Assembly (NCBI GenBank): GCA_963969345.1
Contig: OZ017768.1
Coordinates: 11,561,589 to 11,625,588, forward strand
From: Turbatrix aceti
Taxonomy: Eukaryota > Nematoda > Chromadorea > Rhabditida > Panagrolaimidae
Direction: 5' to 3'
Length of the DNA stretch: 64,000 bases
The position numbers and the translations under genes are program-made. Positions 51,642 to 62,383 of the stretch are shown in pieces (position 1 is the stretch's first letter; each line of letters opens with the position of its first letter). The notes under the pieces are model-generated. The model made no database searches and had not been told where the DNA came from. It worked only from the letters and a program-made list of their open reading frames with translations.

Positions 51642-52109
51642 CCACAGCATTTACTTTCAGCCTAATTTTGTACTTTGGCGGAAAACGGAGGATGCATGCG
51701 CGCGCGCGTAGTGTGTTCACTTTGGCGCTTTCGTGTAAAATCAGATGGTAAGTTAAAAACATGATTTAAAATGCAATAGATCACACATATCCTGATCAAT
51801 GTAACGAGCCAAGTTTTGTGCAAAAATATTAATTTTGAGCTTTGCAATGGCTTTTACAACTTTTAGTTTTAAAAAGTGCATTACAGCCGTTACAGATTTG
51901 CTAGCCCCTATCAAATCAGAAAAGTTCTTTGTTTCATCGATACGAACATATCTGTCAGAGGATTTTTAAAAATTTGGTCTGCGAACTGAGAAATGATTGA
52001 TAATTTTTTGCCTCTATAAATGCGCACGCGCTCGTTGTTTTCCCTGTTGCGTCTCGTTGTATTCACACCTTTTTGCTTCAACTAATACTCCTATGCAGAT
52101 ATATTTTAG
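51642..52109. mobile_element. Single foldback arm inserted in the subtelomeric duplication
   Basis: It is homologous to 24528-25205 (GGATGCATGCGCGCGCGCGT, TCACCTTTTTGC-type and GCGCACGCGCTCG blocks) and ends CTATGCAGATATATTTTAG. CGGTC flanks both sides (51437-51441 and 52110-52114), a likely 4-5 bp target duplication. The other end is in the gap. Confidence 0.8.
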
Positions 52110-52376
52110 CGGTCCTATACTGTCTCATTCAAAGACGTCTGCGAGTTGTATGTTAAATTTTTTGGCGGGAAAAATACTCATCAGAACAGTATACAAGCAA
52201 TTGGCATAGCATTAGCGTCGCGCAAACCAAAAAGTTAAACAGACAATTCGTTTACCTTATTGAATTCAACCGTGAATATTCAAGTTGCGCGTTCTGCGAC
52301 TTTTTCGTTGTTTAGGAGTCTCAACACGAATATTGCGCCGCAGCGCTCGGCTTCATTTTCAAGTTGATTTTTAAGT

Positions 52377-53262
52377 TCGTTCGTGTTGTAAATGTTGTTT
52401 TTTAGCATGAATTGTTTTGGTTTTGTTTCAGACTTATCCGGCGACGCCCTCGAAGCGTGTACAACCAATCGACACCCATATCCAAGCGAACCTTCCTCCA
52501 CCGACGTAGGTTATTTGAATTTTTCCAAGTTTTGGGGCGGTTTTACTATTTTTTGTATACCAACCAAGTTTTAATCATTTTTTCCGTTTTATGCGATTAT
52601 GCCATGAGAGTTCTGCAATTTGTTAGGTAGGATTGCGCTGCGACAGCTGTGGTGCCAAGATTTGGCTTCACAATTGCAAAAAAAAGATGAAAAGTCATTA
52701 AAGTGCAGTTGGCGTCAAATTTTTTAATAAAAATACCTGGTATTTTATTTTGTATTCAGTAAGTCTTCCAAGCTTTCAGATTACTTCACACAGCTTTCAT
52801 ACATCCTTGCCTGCAGGCATAATGTAAGTATTTGAAAAAAAATTGAAAACTGAGCTAACTTTCTTGATTTTTAGGCCCAATCGGCTTCACGAGGATGACT
52901 TCAGCAGCAAGCGAGAAGCAGCGGTGAAATCGACGTTGGCGGCGATAACATGATCGTCTTCAAGAGATGAAACTTCTTCCGAAGCTGTAATCGTGACGTC
53001 CGACGTGAACACCGTGCAATCACGAGCAGTCCATCAGAAGAAGCACACAGAAGCAACAAAACCGCGCAAAAATACCATGCGATATCAGCGGATCATTTTT
53101 TTTAATCATTGATAATTGTATGTTTTGATTTTTTTCTGTTATTAGTTTTTTTTGCAAATTTAGACAATAAAAATGAATTCTACTTTTGTGAAAACTTGGT
53201 TTACTTGCGTCAAAAATTGGTAAATTCTTGTTGCCTATCATTGCGTTTTTGCGGGATTTCAA
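52377..53262 (+). other. Subtelomeric segment with possible exons, unassigned
   Basis: Acceptor-like sites (TTTCAG at 52431, TTGTTAG at 52627, TTTTTAG near 52874) precede stretches of higher GC that stay open briefly, for example TYPATPSKRVQPIDTHIQAN from 52432 and NRLHEDDFSSKREAAVKSTL from about 52877. No complete gene can be built and no family is recognised. This may be the decayed end of a gene from a subtelomeric family. Confidence 0.25.
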
Positions 53263-53955
53263 AAAATAAAAAAATTCATTTTAAATTTTATTAGCAGCCA
53301 AAATTCCAGAAAGTATGTTAGCTATTTTCTCAGACTGCTATGAAGCCAGTTTGGTGCCATTTGCAGTGGTTTTAGCTCGTTTAGTCGTGCCCGGATCGAT
53401 TTGATTGCCGTTCGAGTCAGTCATTATTTTCTAACACTTGGTGGTGCCATTGGTGATCGGTTACTGTGTATGCTGTATGTCTGTGTGTCGGTGTAACAAA
53501 ATGAAGCATAACGCACACACTTTGCCTAACTAGTAACTACACTGAGGTTACACCAAAGAAAGTACGGTCCTATACTGTCTCATTCAAAGACGTCTGCGAG
53601 TTGTATGTTAAATTTTTTGGCGGGAAAAATACTCATCAGAACAGTATACAAGCAATTGGCATAGCATTAGCGTCGCGCAATTACGACGGCACGACCACGA
53701 CAGACTGTTGCCACTCTTCGGGGAAGTGCGAACCGATGAATCGATTCGCGACGCGGTTGCCGAATGCTGCTATGCCAATGCCGTTACTGTGCCGAAAAGT
53801 ATATTTCCCACCAAAAAGTTAAACAGACAGTTCGTTTACCTTATTGAATTCAACCGTGAATATTCAAGTTGCGCGTTCTGCGACTTTTTCGTTGTTTAGG
53901 AGTCTCAACACGAATATTGCGCCGCAGCGCTCGGCTTCATTTTCAAGTTGATTAT
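53263..53955 (+). repeat. Subtelomeric duplication, uninterrupted copy
   Basis: This copy reads straight through AGTACGGTCCTATACTG, the point where the other copy is split. It retains an extra segment at about 53693-53810 containing a frame read as FGEVRTDESIRDAVAECC, which I cannot assign to a family. Confidence 0.85.
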
Positions 53956-54428
53956 TATACTATTAGTAAAAAATACATATACCTGAAGTGGTTTGACAAA
54001 AGTAGACACAAGAAATTTCTCAAATTTTAATCAAATGTCCTAAAACGGTATCTAACATGATCTACGTCTTCGATAGAATAGTTGTCGGGCATATCCGAGA
54101 CTTTTATCCAGATAACGGAAAAACAAGGTGAAAATTTGTAGTTCGATATTTTCTTTTCAAAAATTTTCTGTAAAAATTTGTGAAATTCAAAAATGTGCTC
54201 CAGCCAAAAGTTGCGCCTTTGAACAGGCTTTGATATTACGTTTTGATGCTCTGAGGATATTGCCCCTGGGCTTCAAAACAATTCACTTAGTCTCTGGATA
54301 AGGGAGGGAACAGAAAGAGTAGAAGAGAGTGCAGACTTTGCAGTTTGAACAGAGAAAGGAATCGGAAAGGAACGGGAGTGATCAAACACAAAACGCCGCC
54401 CGCCGAGAGGCAAATGCGGGAAAACGAT

Positions 54429-54499
54429 GCGTTTGTAGGCGAGTGGTGCGAGAGTGAATCCATCACCTACGGGTCCCAGGTTCAATCCCTGGAGGGTGT
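54429..54499 (+). tRNA. tRNA-like sequence (pseudogene or SINE head)
   Basis: An A-box-like TAGGCGAGTGG is followed 32 bases later by a perfect B box GGTTCAATCCC inside a five-pair T stem (CCAGG/CCTGG). The acceptor stem is mostly wobble pairs and T33 is absent from the candidate anticodon loop (AATCCAT), so a working tRNA is unlikely. Confidence 0.35.
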
Positions 54500-54859
54500 A
54501 AACTTCTTTACCTAATTGCTAGGGATCACTAATAAATTATAAAAGCTTAATACAGTATCATACAGTACCCCAGACCCCCTAAAGACTCGTAAAAACTTCA
54601 AAAAAAGTAAAATACATGTGTGGTACCATTCGAACCGCAAAAATGAAAAGAATACAAATATGATAAAAGATATACATACTTCTTCCATTGAAAAGTGCCT
54701 CAAGGCAAATACTAAATTTCAATGACCCTTTCAAGTGCAATATTTTTCTCCTGATTTATAAAGTAGTAAGAAATTTCTGTAACTCTCAAAAAATTATCCC
54801 GTTACTTTTTTTTGCAAGTTTACCGTAAATTTGTTTAATAAACATCCCTAGCGTACAAC

Positions 54860-55093
54860 CAGGGTGGCGAAGCGGGAGAATCTCCCAATTCTCATGGGAG
54901 AATTTCTCTGGAGAATTGGGAGATCGAAGACGTAATTTCAGGTATATGTATTTTTTACTAAATTGTAATTAAATTTTTTAAGGGGGAAAACATTTTTTGA
55001 TGCTTTTTAGCAAGCTGTCTCTCGGGAGATTTTGAGAGAATCTCCGGAGATTTTCTCCCGGGATGCAATCTCCCGGGAGATTTCGCCACCCTG
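54860..55093. mobile_element. hAT-type MITE with GGGAGATTCTCCC-type arms
   Basis: Terminal inverted repeats CAGGGTGGCGAA/TTCGCCACCCTG enclose 234 bases and are flanked by an exact 8-bp duplication cgtacaac (54852-54859 and 55094-55101). The arms consist of GGGAGAATTCTCCC-like words. No coding sequence is present. Confidence 0.93.
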
Positions 55094-55344
55094 CGTACAA
55101 CTGCTTCTTTTGGACGGCCGCAGGTCAGCCCGAAGCTTCTGTTTTATATTCGGAGCCGATCAGAAATGCCAATTTTGTAAATTATGAAAATATTGTTGTT
55201 TTTTGCATTATTTTATTTAACCGATGAACAAAACTTTTTTTATATTTCTTTCAGCGTTTTTCAATTTTTTTGTCCTTGCTCTTGTATCATTTCGGTTCAA
55301 TTTTCTGGGAGCAACCAACTTCAATTTTTTGTAAGTGTGCGCTA

Positions 55345-55912
55345 TGTTTCTGATACTGATAATGATATCAGTATCAGTATCAATCAGGATGAGATTTGGT
55401 ATCAGGATGATATCAGAATGATATCATGATATCGATTTTTCGTCAAAATATGCTTCAAAATACGTTTTTTGATGCCATTTGCTCACAATTGATGTAAAAA
55501 ATACTCATTTTTATAGCGGTAAAAGACCGAAAAAATATAAAGCGGGAGTAGAGCCAGCGGCATAATGAAAAAAAAAATTTGGTGCGCGAGCGAGCGTACA
55601 TAATTTAGAAAAAAAGGAGCGGGAGCGGGGAGAGCGGTACAAAAAGTCAAATTAGAAAACCCTGTGTGCAACGCCATTTTTAGTGTTTTTTTGCAGTGCA
55701 CAAACGTAAAGAAACAAAAACTTTAGCTTTTTTGGACGACAAAGTGATAAATTTGTTCCAAAAAAATTTTTTTTTGGGGTTAATTATCGAAACTATCATT
55801 ATTAATGGTGATAACATGATATCATTCTGATATCATCCTGATATCAGTATCATATCATGATAGTGTTTGCAACTATCACTATCATATCATGATGGCAAAA
55901 AAATGGTATCAG
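55345..55912. mobile_element. GATATC-array palindromic element
   Basis: Clusters of GATATCA/TGATATC words at 55358-55436 and 55810-55905 face each other across an AT-rich centre. The right edge, read inverted, is AGTGTTTGGCTGATACC, and the left edge is AGTGTGCGCTATGTTTCTG, so both may derive from a hAT-like end. No exact target duplication was found. Confidence 0.6.
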
Positions 55913-55917
55913 CCAAA

Positions 55918-56872
55918 CACTAGTGGCCGAAGGCCGCCTCATAGCTTTTGAAGTTTTCCGTTACCTTTTACTGCAAGTTTACCGGAAGTTTATGTAATGC
56001 CTAACCCGTATTAGAATATTCAAGTTTCTATATTATGAAAAAAGAAAAAAAACAAGTTTTAGAAGCGTAGGGACGGCCGAAGGCCGGCCCGAAGCTTCTG
56101 TTTTTTTAAATATTAGAAACCGATCAAACGAGCAATGTTTCTGAATTTCATACTGTTGCAGCAGTATGAAATCCATACTGTTCCAAACGGTACACAAAAC
56201 GTTTTTTGCCCCGAATTAGAACATGTCGAAGAGTTTTAAAAGCGGAGAAACGGCCGAAGGCCGGTCCGAAGCATCTTCCATATCTAAATTTATTTCAAAG
56301 TTTGTAGCATGATTTTCGCAAAATGGCTCAGCAATATGATGTTTTGCCATAACAACCAAGATCTAAAACGTGCCGGATCAAAAAACGAAGGTCCGTGACA
56401 CCTACAGTAAGGCCCAAAGATTTTTAGTTTTTTTGTTTGGAGCCCCGAAATTTTCGGTTTCTTTTTACTGTAAGCGGTTAAGAGGGTTTTGCCATTCACC
56501 TGCATATACAACTTCATTATTTTAGAAGCGTAGGGATGGCCGAAGGCCAGCCCAAAGCATTTACCTTATCAAACTTTTTATGTAAGTTATTTCATGCATT
56601 TTCTATAAATACATGAGAAAATGCGCGTTGTATCTAAAACTAAACCCTTAACAACGATTTTCGAATTTTAGAAGCGTAGGGACGGCCGAAGGCCGGCCCG
56701 AAGCTTCTATTTTTTTAACATTAGAAATCGGTCAAACGAGCAACGTTTCTCAGTTTTATACTGTTGCAGCATTCCAAAATGTGAACAAAACTTTTTTAGC
56801 GACAAATTAGAGCATGTCAAAGAGTTTTAGAAGCGGAGGAACGGCCGAAGGCCGGTCCGAAGCTTCTTATCC
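55918..56872. repeat. Subtelomeric array of GGCCGAAGGCCGGCCC hairpins
   Basis: The hairpin core AGAAGCG, GACGGCCGAAGGCCGGCCCG, AAGCTTCT recurs at about 56063, 56238 (variant), 56523, 56668 and 56829, with diverged forms at 55111 and 55922. 56063-56290 and 56668-56880 are homologous outside the core too (ATTAGAAACCGATCAAACGA against ATTAGAAATCGGTCAAACGA), giving a period of about 605 bases. Confidence 0.75.
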
Positions 56873-57273
56873 AATTTCTTTTATAAAAATTTGACAGGAT
56901 GATTTTAACAAGCAAAATGTTGCTTTGGCGTATCGGCTCATCATACTAAAATGTTGATATTCTAAAATGTCAAACGTAGATTTGTTTTAAGCACAAAAAT
57001 GACCGTAAAACTTTTCAAATGCACCAGCAACCTTTCTAATCGCAACATTTTCACAAAAGCACTAACAATGCTTTTCAAATCTGCATTTGGTCATTTTTGT
57101 GACACACAAAATAAATCTACACCCTGTTGCACCCGAAGGGCTAGCCAAAATGACACGGGTAAACAAACCAAACATGGATCCATGAATATAACCCACAGGG
57201 CTAGACCAATATAGATATTTTTCCTAAAAAAACTTAGACCTACAACACTTCAACCGTTACATTGGGGAACGAA

Positions 57274-57457
57274 CCAGTTGGAGCGAGCGAGCGAAGCGAG
57301 CGAGCGGACGTTTCAAGAACCAGTTGGAGCGAGCGAGCGAAGCGAGCGAGCGGACGTGGCAAGGTCCAGTTGGAGCGAGCGAGCGAAGCGAGCGAGCGGA
57401 CGTGGCAAGAACCAGTTGGAGCGAGGGAGCCTGCGAAGCGGGCGCGAAGCGCCCGCG
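57274..57457. repeat. 46-bp GC-rich minisatellite, four units
   Basis: Units start at 57274, 57320, 57366 and 57412 (CCAGTTGGAGCGAGCGAGCG). The fourth diverges into a GGGCGCGAAGCGCCCGC palindrome. Frames are open on both strands here only because of the repetitive composition. Confidence 0.9.
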
Positions 57458-57526
57458 GAGCGGCGACCGAGCGGACGTGGCCGTGCCAGCGCGCTTGCGC
57501 GCTGGTTTTCAAATGTTTTTTTTTTC

Positions 57527-58540
57527 CAGACATCGAACATACGTAGACATTGAAGGCTTTAAAGAGAATAAAATTTATACAAGTTTTAAAAGATTTTCAA
57601 TTTACATTCGAAGGTCCCCTACGAACCCTTCGTAGACGACGAAGACTTCGAAGGTACTTTTTGTTCCCTGAACCTAAAAAAATTGTTCAAAACATTCTAA
57701 ATATTCGTTTTTCTATAATGTTACGTTTGATTTAGCAAGCTGAAGTAGAGCCTACGTAGGTCCCCTACGTACCTTACGTAGACGTCGAATGCTTCGAAGA
57801 TAAAAATAATCTTCAAAGCGTACAGAAAAGTATTCTGGGGTCCTTCGAAGGTCGCCTACGTAGGTCCCTTACGTACCTTACGTAGACGTCGAAGGCTTCG
57901 AAGATAAAAATAATCTTCAAAGCGTACAGAAAAGTATTCTTAGGTCCTTCGAAGGTCCTCTACGCAAGTCCCTTACGTACCCTAAGTTGACCACGATGAC
58001 TTTTTTAAATGTTTTTTTTTCCAGACATTGAACATACGTAGACATTGAAGGCTTTAAAGAGAATAAAATTTATACGTTTTAAAAGATTTTCAATTTACAT
58101 TTGAAGGTCCCCTACGAACCCTTCGTAGGTTTAAAATGATTTTCAAGTTACCTTCGAAGGTAAGCTACGTACCCTACGTAGACGACGAAGACTTCGAAGG
58201 TACTTTTTGTCTCCTAAACCTAAAAAAATTGTTCAAAACATTCTAAATATTCGTTTTTCTATAATGTTACGTTTGATTTAGCAAGCTGAAGTAGAGCCTA
58301 CGTAGGTCCCCTACGTACCTTACGTAGACGTCGAAGGCTTCGAAGATAAAAATAATCTTCAAAGCGTACAGAAAAGTATTCTTAGGTCTTTCGAAGGTCC
58401 TCTACGCAAGTCCCTTACGTACCCTAAGTTGACCACGATGACTTTTTTAAATGTTTTTTTTTCCAGACATTGAACATACGTAGACATTGAAGGCTTTAAA
58501 GAGAATAAAATTTATACGTTTTAAAAGATTTTCAATATAA
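57527..58540. repeat. Tandem repeat of about 480 bp rich in TACGTA and TTCGAA palindromes
   Basis: The block from CCAGACATTGAACATACGTA recurs at about 57527, 58021 and 58465. Within it are many CTACGTAGG, GACGTC and CTTCGAAG words, and an internal segment (GATAAAAATAATCTTCAAAG) occurs three times. Confidence 0.85.
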
Positions 58541-59222
58541 AGGTGCGTAAAAACAGATAACGCCATTGAACGTATCTGGTAAAAGTGGTCCGTGTAGTGT
58601 GTTTTTCCGCTCCTAAAAGGTGTTTAAAATTTAAAAAAAATTAAAAACTAACTGTCTTTCTTGCAAAAAGGTGTTTGTCGTGACGTCCAAATAGCACTAG
58701 GGATCGGGGTGATAAAGGTGCGTAAAAACAGATAACGCCATTGAACGTATCTCGTAAAAGTGGTCCGTGTAGTGTGTTTTTCCGCTCCTAAAAGGTGTTT
58801 AAAATTTAAAAAAAATTAAAAACTAACTGTCTTTCTTGCAAAAAGGTGTTTGTCGTGACGTCCAAATATCACTAGGGATCGGGGTGATAAAGGTGCGTAA
58901 AAACAGATAACGCCATTGAACGTATCTCGTAAAAGTGGTCCGTGTAGTGTGTTTTTCCGCTCCTAAAAGGTGTTTAAAATTTAAAAAAAATTAAAAACTA
59001 ACTGTCTTTCTTGCAAAAAGGTGTTTGTCGTGACGTCCAAATAGCACTAGGGATCGGGGTGATAAAGGTGCGTAAAAACAGATAACGCCATTGAACGTAT
59101 CTCGTAAAAATGGTCCGTGTAGTGTGTTTTTCCGCTCCTAAAAGGTGTTTAAAATTTAAAACAAATTAAAAACTTGCAAAAAGGTGTTTGTCGTGACGTC
59201 CAAATATCACTAGGGATCGGGG
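58537..59222 (+). repeat. 175-bp tandem repeat, about four units
   Basis: The unit start GATAAAGGTGCGTAAAAACA lies at 58536, 58711, 58886 and 59061, an exact 175-base period, and the units are nearly identical. The last unit has a short internal deletion and is cut at 59222 by a fragment of the foldback family. One diverged unit is at 50985-51090. Confidence 0.95.
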
Positions 59223-59440
59223 CGCACGCATTTGCACAAATTATCAAAAACACGCACTCCTAAAAAGAAAGTTCTCCAATTTTGCATGAGCACAAAAAGC
59301 AAACAGATCGTTTTTATAGGGTAAAACAGTTTATGTGTGGAATCTCGGTCCTCTTCGATGTTCAGCAAACGGCCCTTGGCTATATCGACAGATACCAACC
59401 TGATGGAACTTTCTGCTGACCAGATTGTTTAGTTATTGCC
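59223..59440. repeat. Fragment of the 27-kb foldback element
   Basis: Matches 27458-27670 closely (CGCATTTGCACAAATTATCA, CGGCCCTTGGCTATATCGAC), and begins abruptly at the edge of the 175-bp array. Confidence 0.85.
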
Positions 59441-59448
59441 ATACACGG

Positions 59449-59525
59449 CCGCATTTGCAACTTCACAACGTAATATTAGGCGAATAAAGAATAGCGGATA
59501 GCTCAGGTGCAGGGAAGTAAGGAAT
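59449..59525 (+). repeat. Short subtelomeric duplicate, copy 1
   Basis: Nearly the same as 62183-62270 (AACTTCACAACGTAATATTA, GGCGAATAAAGAATAGCGGA). Confidence 0.85.
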
Positions 59526-59934
59526 AGCGTATATATCGGGCTTTGATCATTTCACTCTAGCGCTTTAATCAAGGAATGGCATTTGACATACATTTTGCTA
59601 CTGATCTTTCGGAACATTTGATGTTGTAGAATCTTTAACTGAAACATGGATAAGCTGCATCAGTGCCGAAAATCAACATTTTGTGCCGTTGATGACTTTG
59701 CCTTACTCATTGCGGGCATCGAATAGAAGGAAAACTTTTTTCTCAACTACGCATTGTGCGAAACATGCAATCGACAAGAATTTCGTGGCAAAGTTCGTGT
59801 TCGTTGACTGTGTAGCATGCCAAGGAAACAGCGATCTACGCTGTTGTTCCTCACATCAGAAAAACTGTTTCTGGCGGGAAGAGTTTAGCTTCACTGCAAG
59901 TGAGTTCTTTTTCATGCTATCATCAATAATCGAA

Positions 59935-60440
59935 TTTTTTAGGCATTTTCTTTGGCATTATAGAGAGTTTTTTGGCATTTTAGGGCGTTTTTTGGAATTT
60001 TTTGCATTTTTTTTAGCAATTTTCTTGCATTTTGCATTTTTCTACCATTTTTTATGCGTTCTTCGGCTTTTTTTGGCATTTTTCGTTTTTTGTCATTCTA
60101 GGGTGTTTTTAAGCGTTTGTAGGGGCATTTTAGAGCATTTATTGGCATTTTCAGGCGTATATGAACGTTTTGAGCATTATTGGTACGAATTAGGCATTTT
60201 TCGGGCGTTTGTAAGCATTTTAAAGCGTATCTTAGCGTTTTCGGCGTTTTTAGGCATTTTTGTGCGTTTTTTCGGCATTCCAGAGCGTTTTTCGGCACTT
60301 TTCTAGCATTTTTGTGCGTTTTTTGGCATTTTTTGCATTTTTTTGCATTTTTTTTGCATTTTTTAGCATTTTTTTTTCGCATTTTTTAGCATTTTTTTGC
60401 AATTTCTTTGCATTTTTTTTGCATTTGTTATGCGTTTTTG
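59935..60440. repeat. Low-complexity GGCATTTT array
   Basis: Irregular units of 8-14 bases based on (T)nGCATTTTT, with strong strand asymmetry (almost no A pairs on the plus strand). Frames on both strands are open only because of this composition. Confidence 0.9.
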
Positions 60441-61325
60441 GCATTCAGGGCCCAAAGGGCTCGCCTGGCTTGTTCTTTGATTAACACGGATCACTTTTTT
60501 CCCGCCATTTTTTTAAAACGATCAGAAATTTCTGTTATTGGCGAGCATTGCTTTCACAAAAGGACAGCAGTGTATGCGCAGAAGAGAGTCAGGCAACGAG
60601 AACGCCTTATCCTTTACCACGCGTTGTGCCAAACCGACTTGATGATTCATCGAATTGTTTGGCTGGGTTGTTGATTGGGTTGCAGTTGTGCGCATCATTT
60701 TTTGTCTGAGTTGACTGTTTTTGGCGGGAAAAAGTTGTGCTGCTTCACTTATACAACGCTGTCTTTCCACCGTGCGCTCGTTTGCGTGCATCATGTTTTT
60801 GCGAGTGGACTCTGTTTTTGGCGGGACAAAGTTGTGCTTCACTGCAGGTAACTTTTTTTTCATGCGTTTATCAATATTCGATGTGCATTGCGGCGGGAAA
60901 AGTCGTTGACTTGGCGGCTGTTTTCTTGGCACGGCAGCGACTGATGACGCGAAGTCATCATTCTGGTCAGCGGAGCAAGCGGCAAGCAGGTCGCGCGTTT
61001 TGTTGCGCCGGTCCCGGGTGGGACGCGCAATCATCGAGCCTGTCTACGGAGATCAGTGTTGTTGTGGCGTATGGATCCCGGTGGGTTGCTTTTATTTTGG
61101 AAAATATTGGATAGAAAATGGGATAAATTCATGATGCGTTGTTCTTTTTCAGCTCACATCCTCTACACGTCTACACGTCTACATCCATTCACTTGCAATT
61201 TCGGACGTCCTCAACTTTTACAGGGAGTGCCAAGGCGCCCTGCCAGGTTGGTTTTATAGCACAGCTTTACGGTATCCCTTCTAAAAATGCGCAAATTGCC
61301 CGGATAGTGCTTAGTAAGTAATTCA
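60441..61325. repeat. Subtelomeric block related to 50610-50810, with E2F-like words
   Basis: 60455-60545 and 60665-60760 match 50610-50810. The phrase TGTTTTTGGCGGGAAAAAGT followed by TGTGCTTCACT recurs at 59866, 60716 and 60814 in diverged form. A 170-residue minus-strand frame (60522-61034) spans these copies, but it has no recognised motif and I treat it as fortuitous. Confidence 0.6.
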
Positions 61326-62182
61326 TAGTGTTGGGTATGCTTTTGCTTTTATTCCTTCTGGCGATCTTCCGAGTTTTAAAACGGCTCAATTTTCATTCAA
61401 ACAGACTTATTGGCTTAGAAACTAGTATTACTGAACTACGGTTGGGGATTCTCAAAGCGTTACGCTACGACATACGGACTTCCGATTTTGTTTGAATAAC
61501 GTAAAGCTTAGACATAGGCGAAGACGCATATCTCAGGTTCTGGGAAATAGGGAAATGCGGACATATTTGGCTTTGACAAATTTTAAATTGCGGATTAGGT
61601 TTTGAGGCTTAGGATAGTGCTAGTTCACAGAAAGAATAGTGCAGGTTAATGAAAATAACGAATAGCTGTAAGATTAGGATTATTGAATTGGAAATTAGGT
61701 GCATGTAACCGTAGGCTTGGAACCGTTTTGAATAACGTATTACGTTGTAAAATTAGAAATGCGATTTTCGTTTATTAGAAATAAAATTTATTGTAAACTC
61801 GACAGTAATTTTTTTCAATTGTGGGTACATATACTACTGTTGTTTAAAGTATTTAAACAATCTCTTGCTATTGCATAAAAACATCAGAAACTCTTTTTTT
61901 AAAGTTAACTTCACTTTATCGAACGTAGATTGTTAATAAGTTGGTTTCTCATTTGACAGCATAAAAAATTTTAACTCATTTTTGGAGTAGAGGCAAAACT
62001 CAGAAAACATGTCGGATTTAGTAACATGATCGTCTTCAATAATTATTTTTGAGTCATCTAATAGTCTGATTATCAATCCGAACTGACGAAACGATGTGTA
62101 AGAAAATTTTCTTCCTAACGTTTGCTCAACTGTTAGAAAAACTTTAATGACGGCTGAGATACTGTAATTTAAATTTGAACCG

Positions 62183-62275
62183 CATTTCCAACTTCACAAC
62201 GTAATATTAGGCGAATAAAGAATAGCGGATAGCTCAGGTGCAGGGAAGTAAGGAATAGCGTATATATCTGGCTTT
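62183..62275 (+). repeat. Short subtelomeric duplicate, copy 2
   Basis: Second copy of 59449-59525. A more diverged relative may lie near 61500-61570 (AGGCGAAGACGCATATCTCAGG). Confidence 0.8.
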
Positions 62276-62383
62276 GACGAATAGTGGATTGTGGATAAGA
62301 AGCGAACTATTGTTTGCTGTTAACATATTGCACTATAAGTTATTACAGGGTGAAAGCATTTTTTTAAACCATGCGGGATTCAA

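Larger units (their letters stand above)
51151..52376 (+). repeat. Subtelomeric duplication, interrupted copy
   Basis: 51151-51441 and 52110-52376 match 53263-53955, apart from a missing segment of about 120 bases after 52240. The interruption is the assembly gap plus one foldback arm. Confidence 0.85.

Noticed and set aside
57240..57635. Overlapping Arg/Glu/Ala-rich frames on both strands
   Set aside because: They arise from the 46-bp minisatellite, a multiple of no codon length (46 = 1 modulo 3), so each unit changes frame; not a gene.
59683..60484. 207-residue Phe-rich frame and Lys/Asn-rich opposite frame
   Set aside because: Product of the GGCATTTT low-complexity array; no motif beyond composition.
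60522..61034. 170-residue minus-strand frame in the subtelomere
   Set aside because: It spans several diverged repeat copies, has no recognised domain or splice context, and the related copy at 50.6 kb does not preserve the frame.
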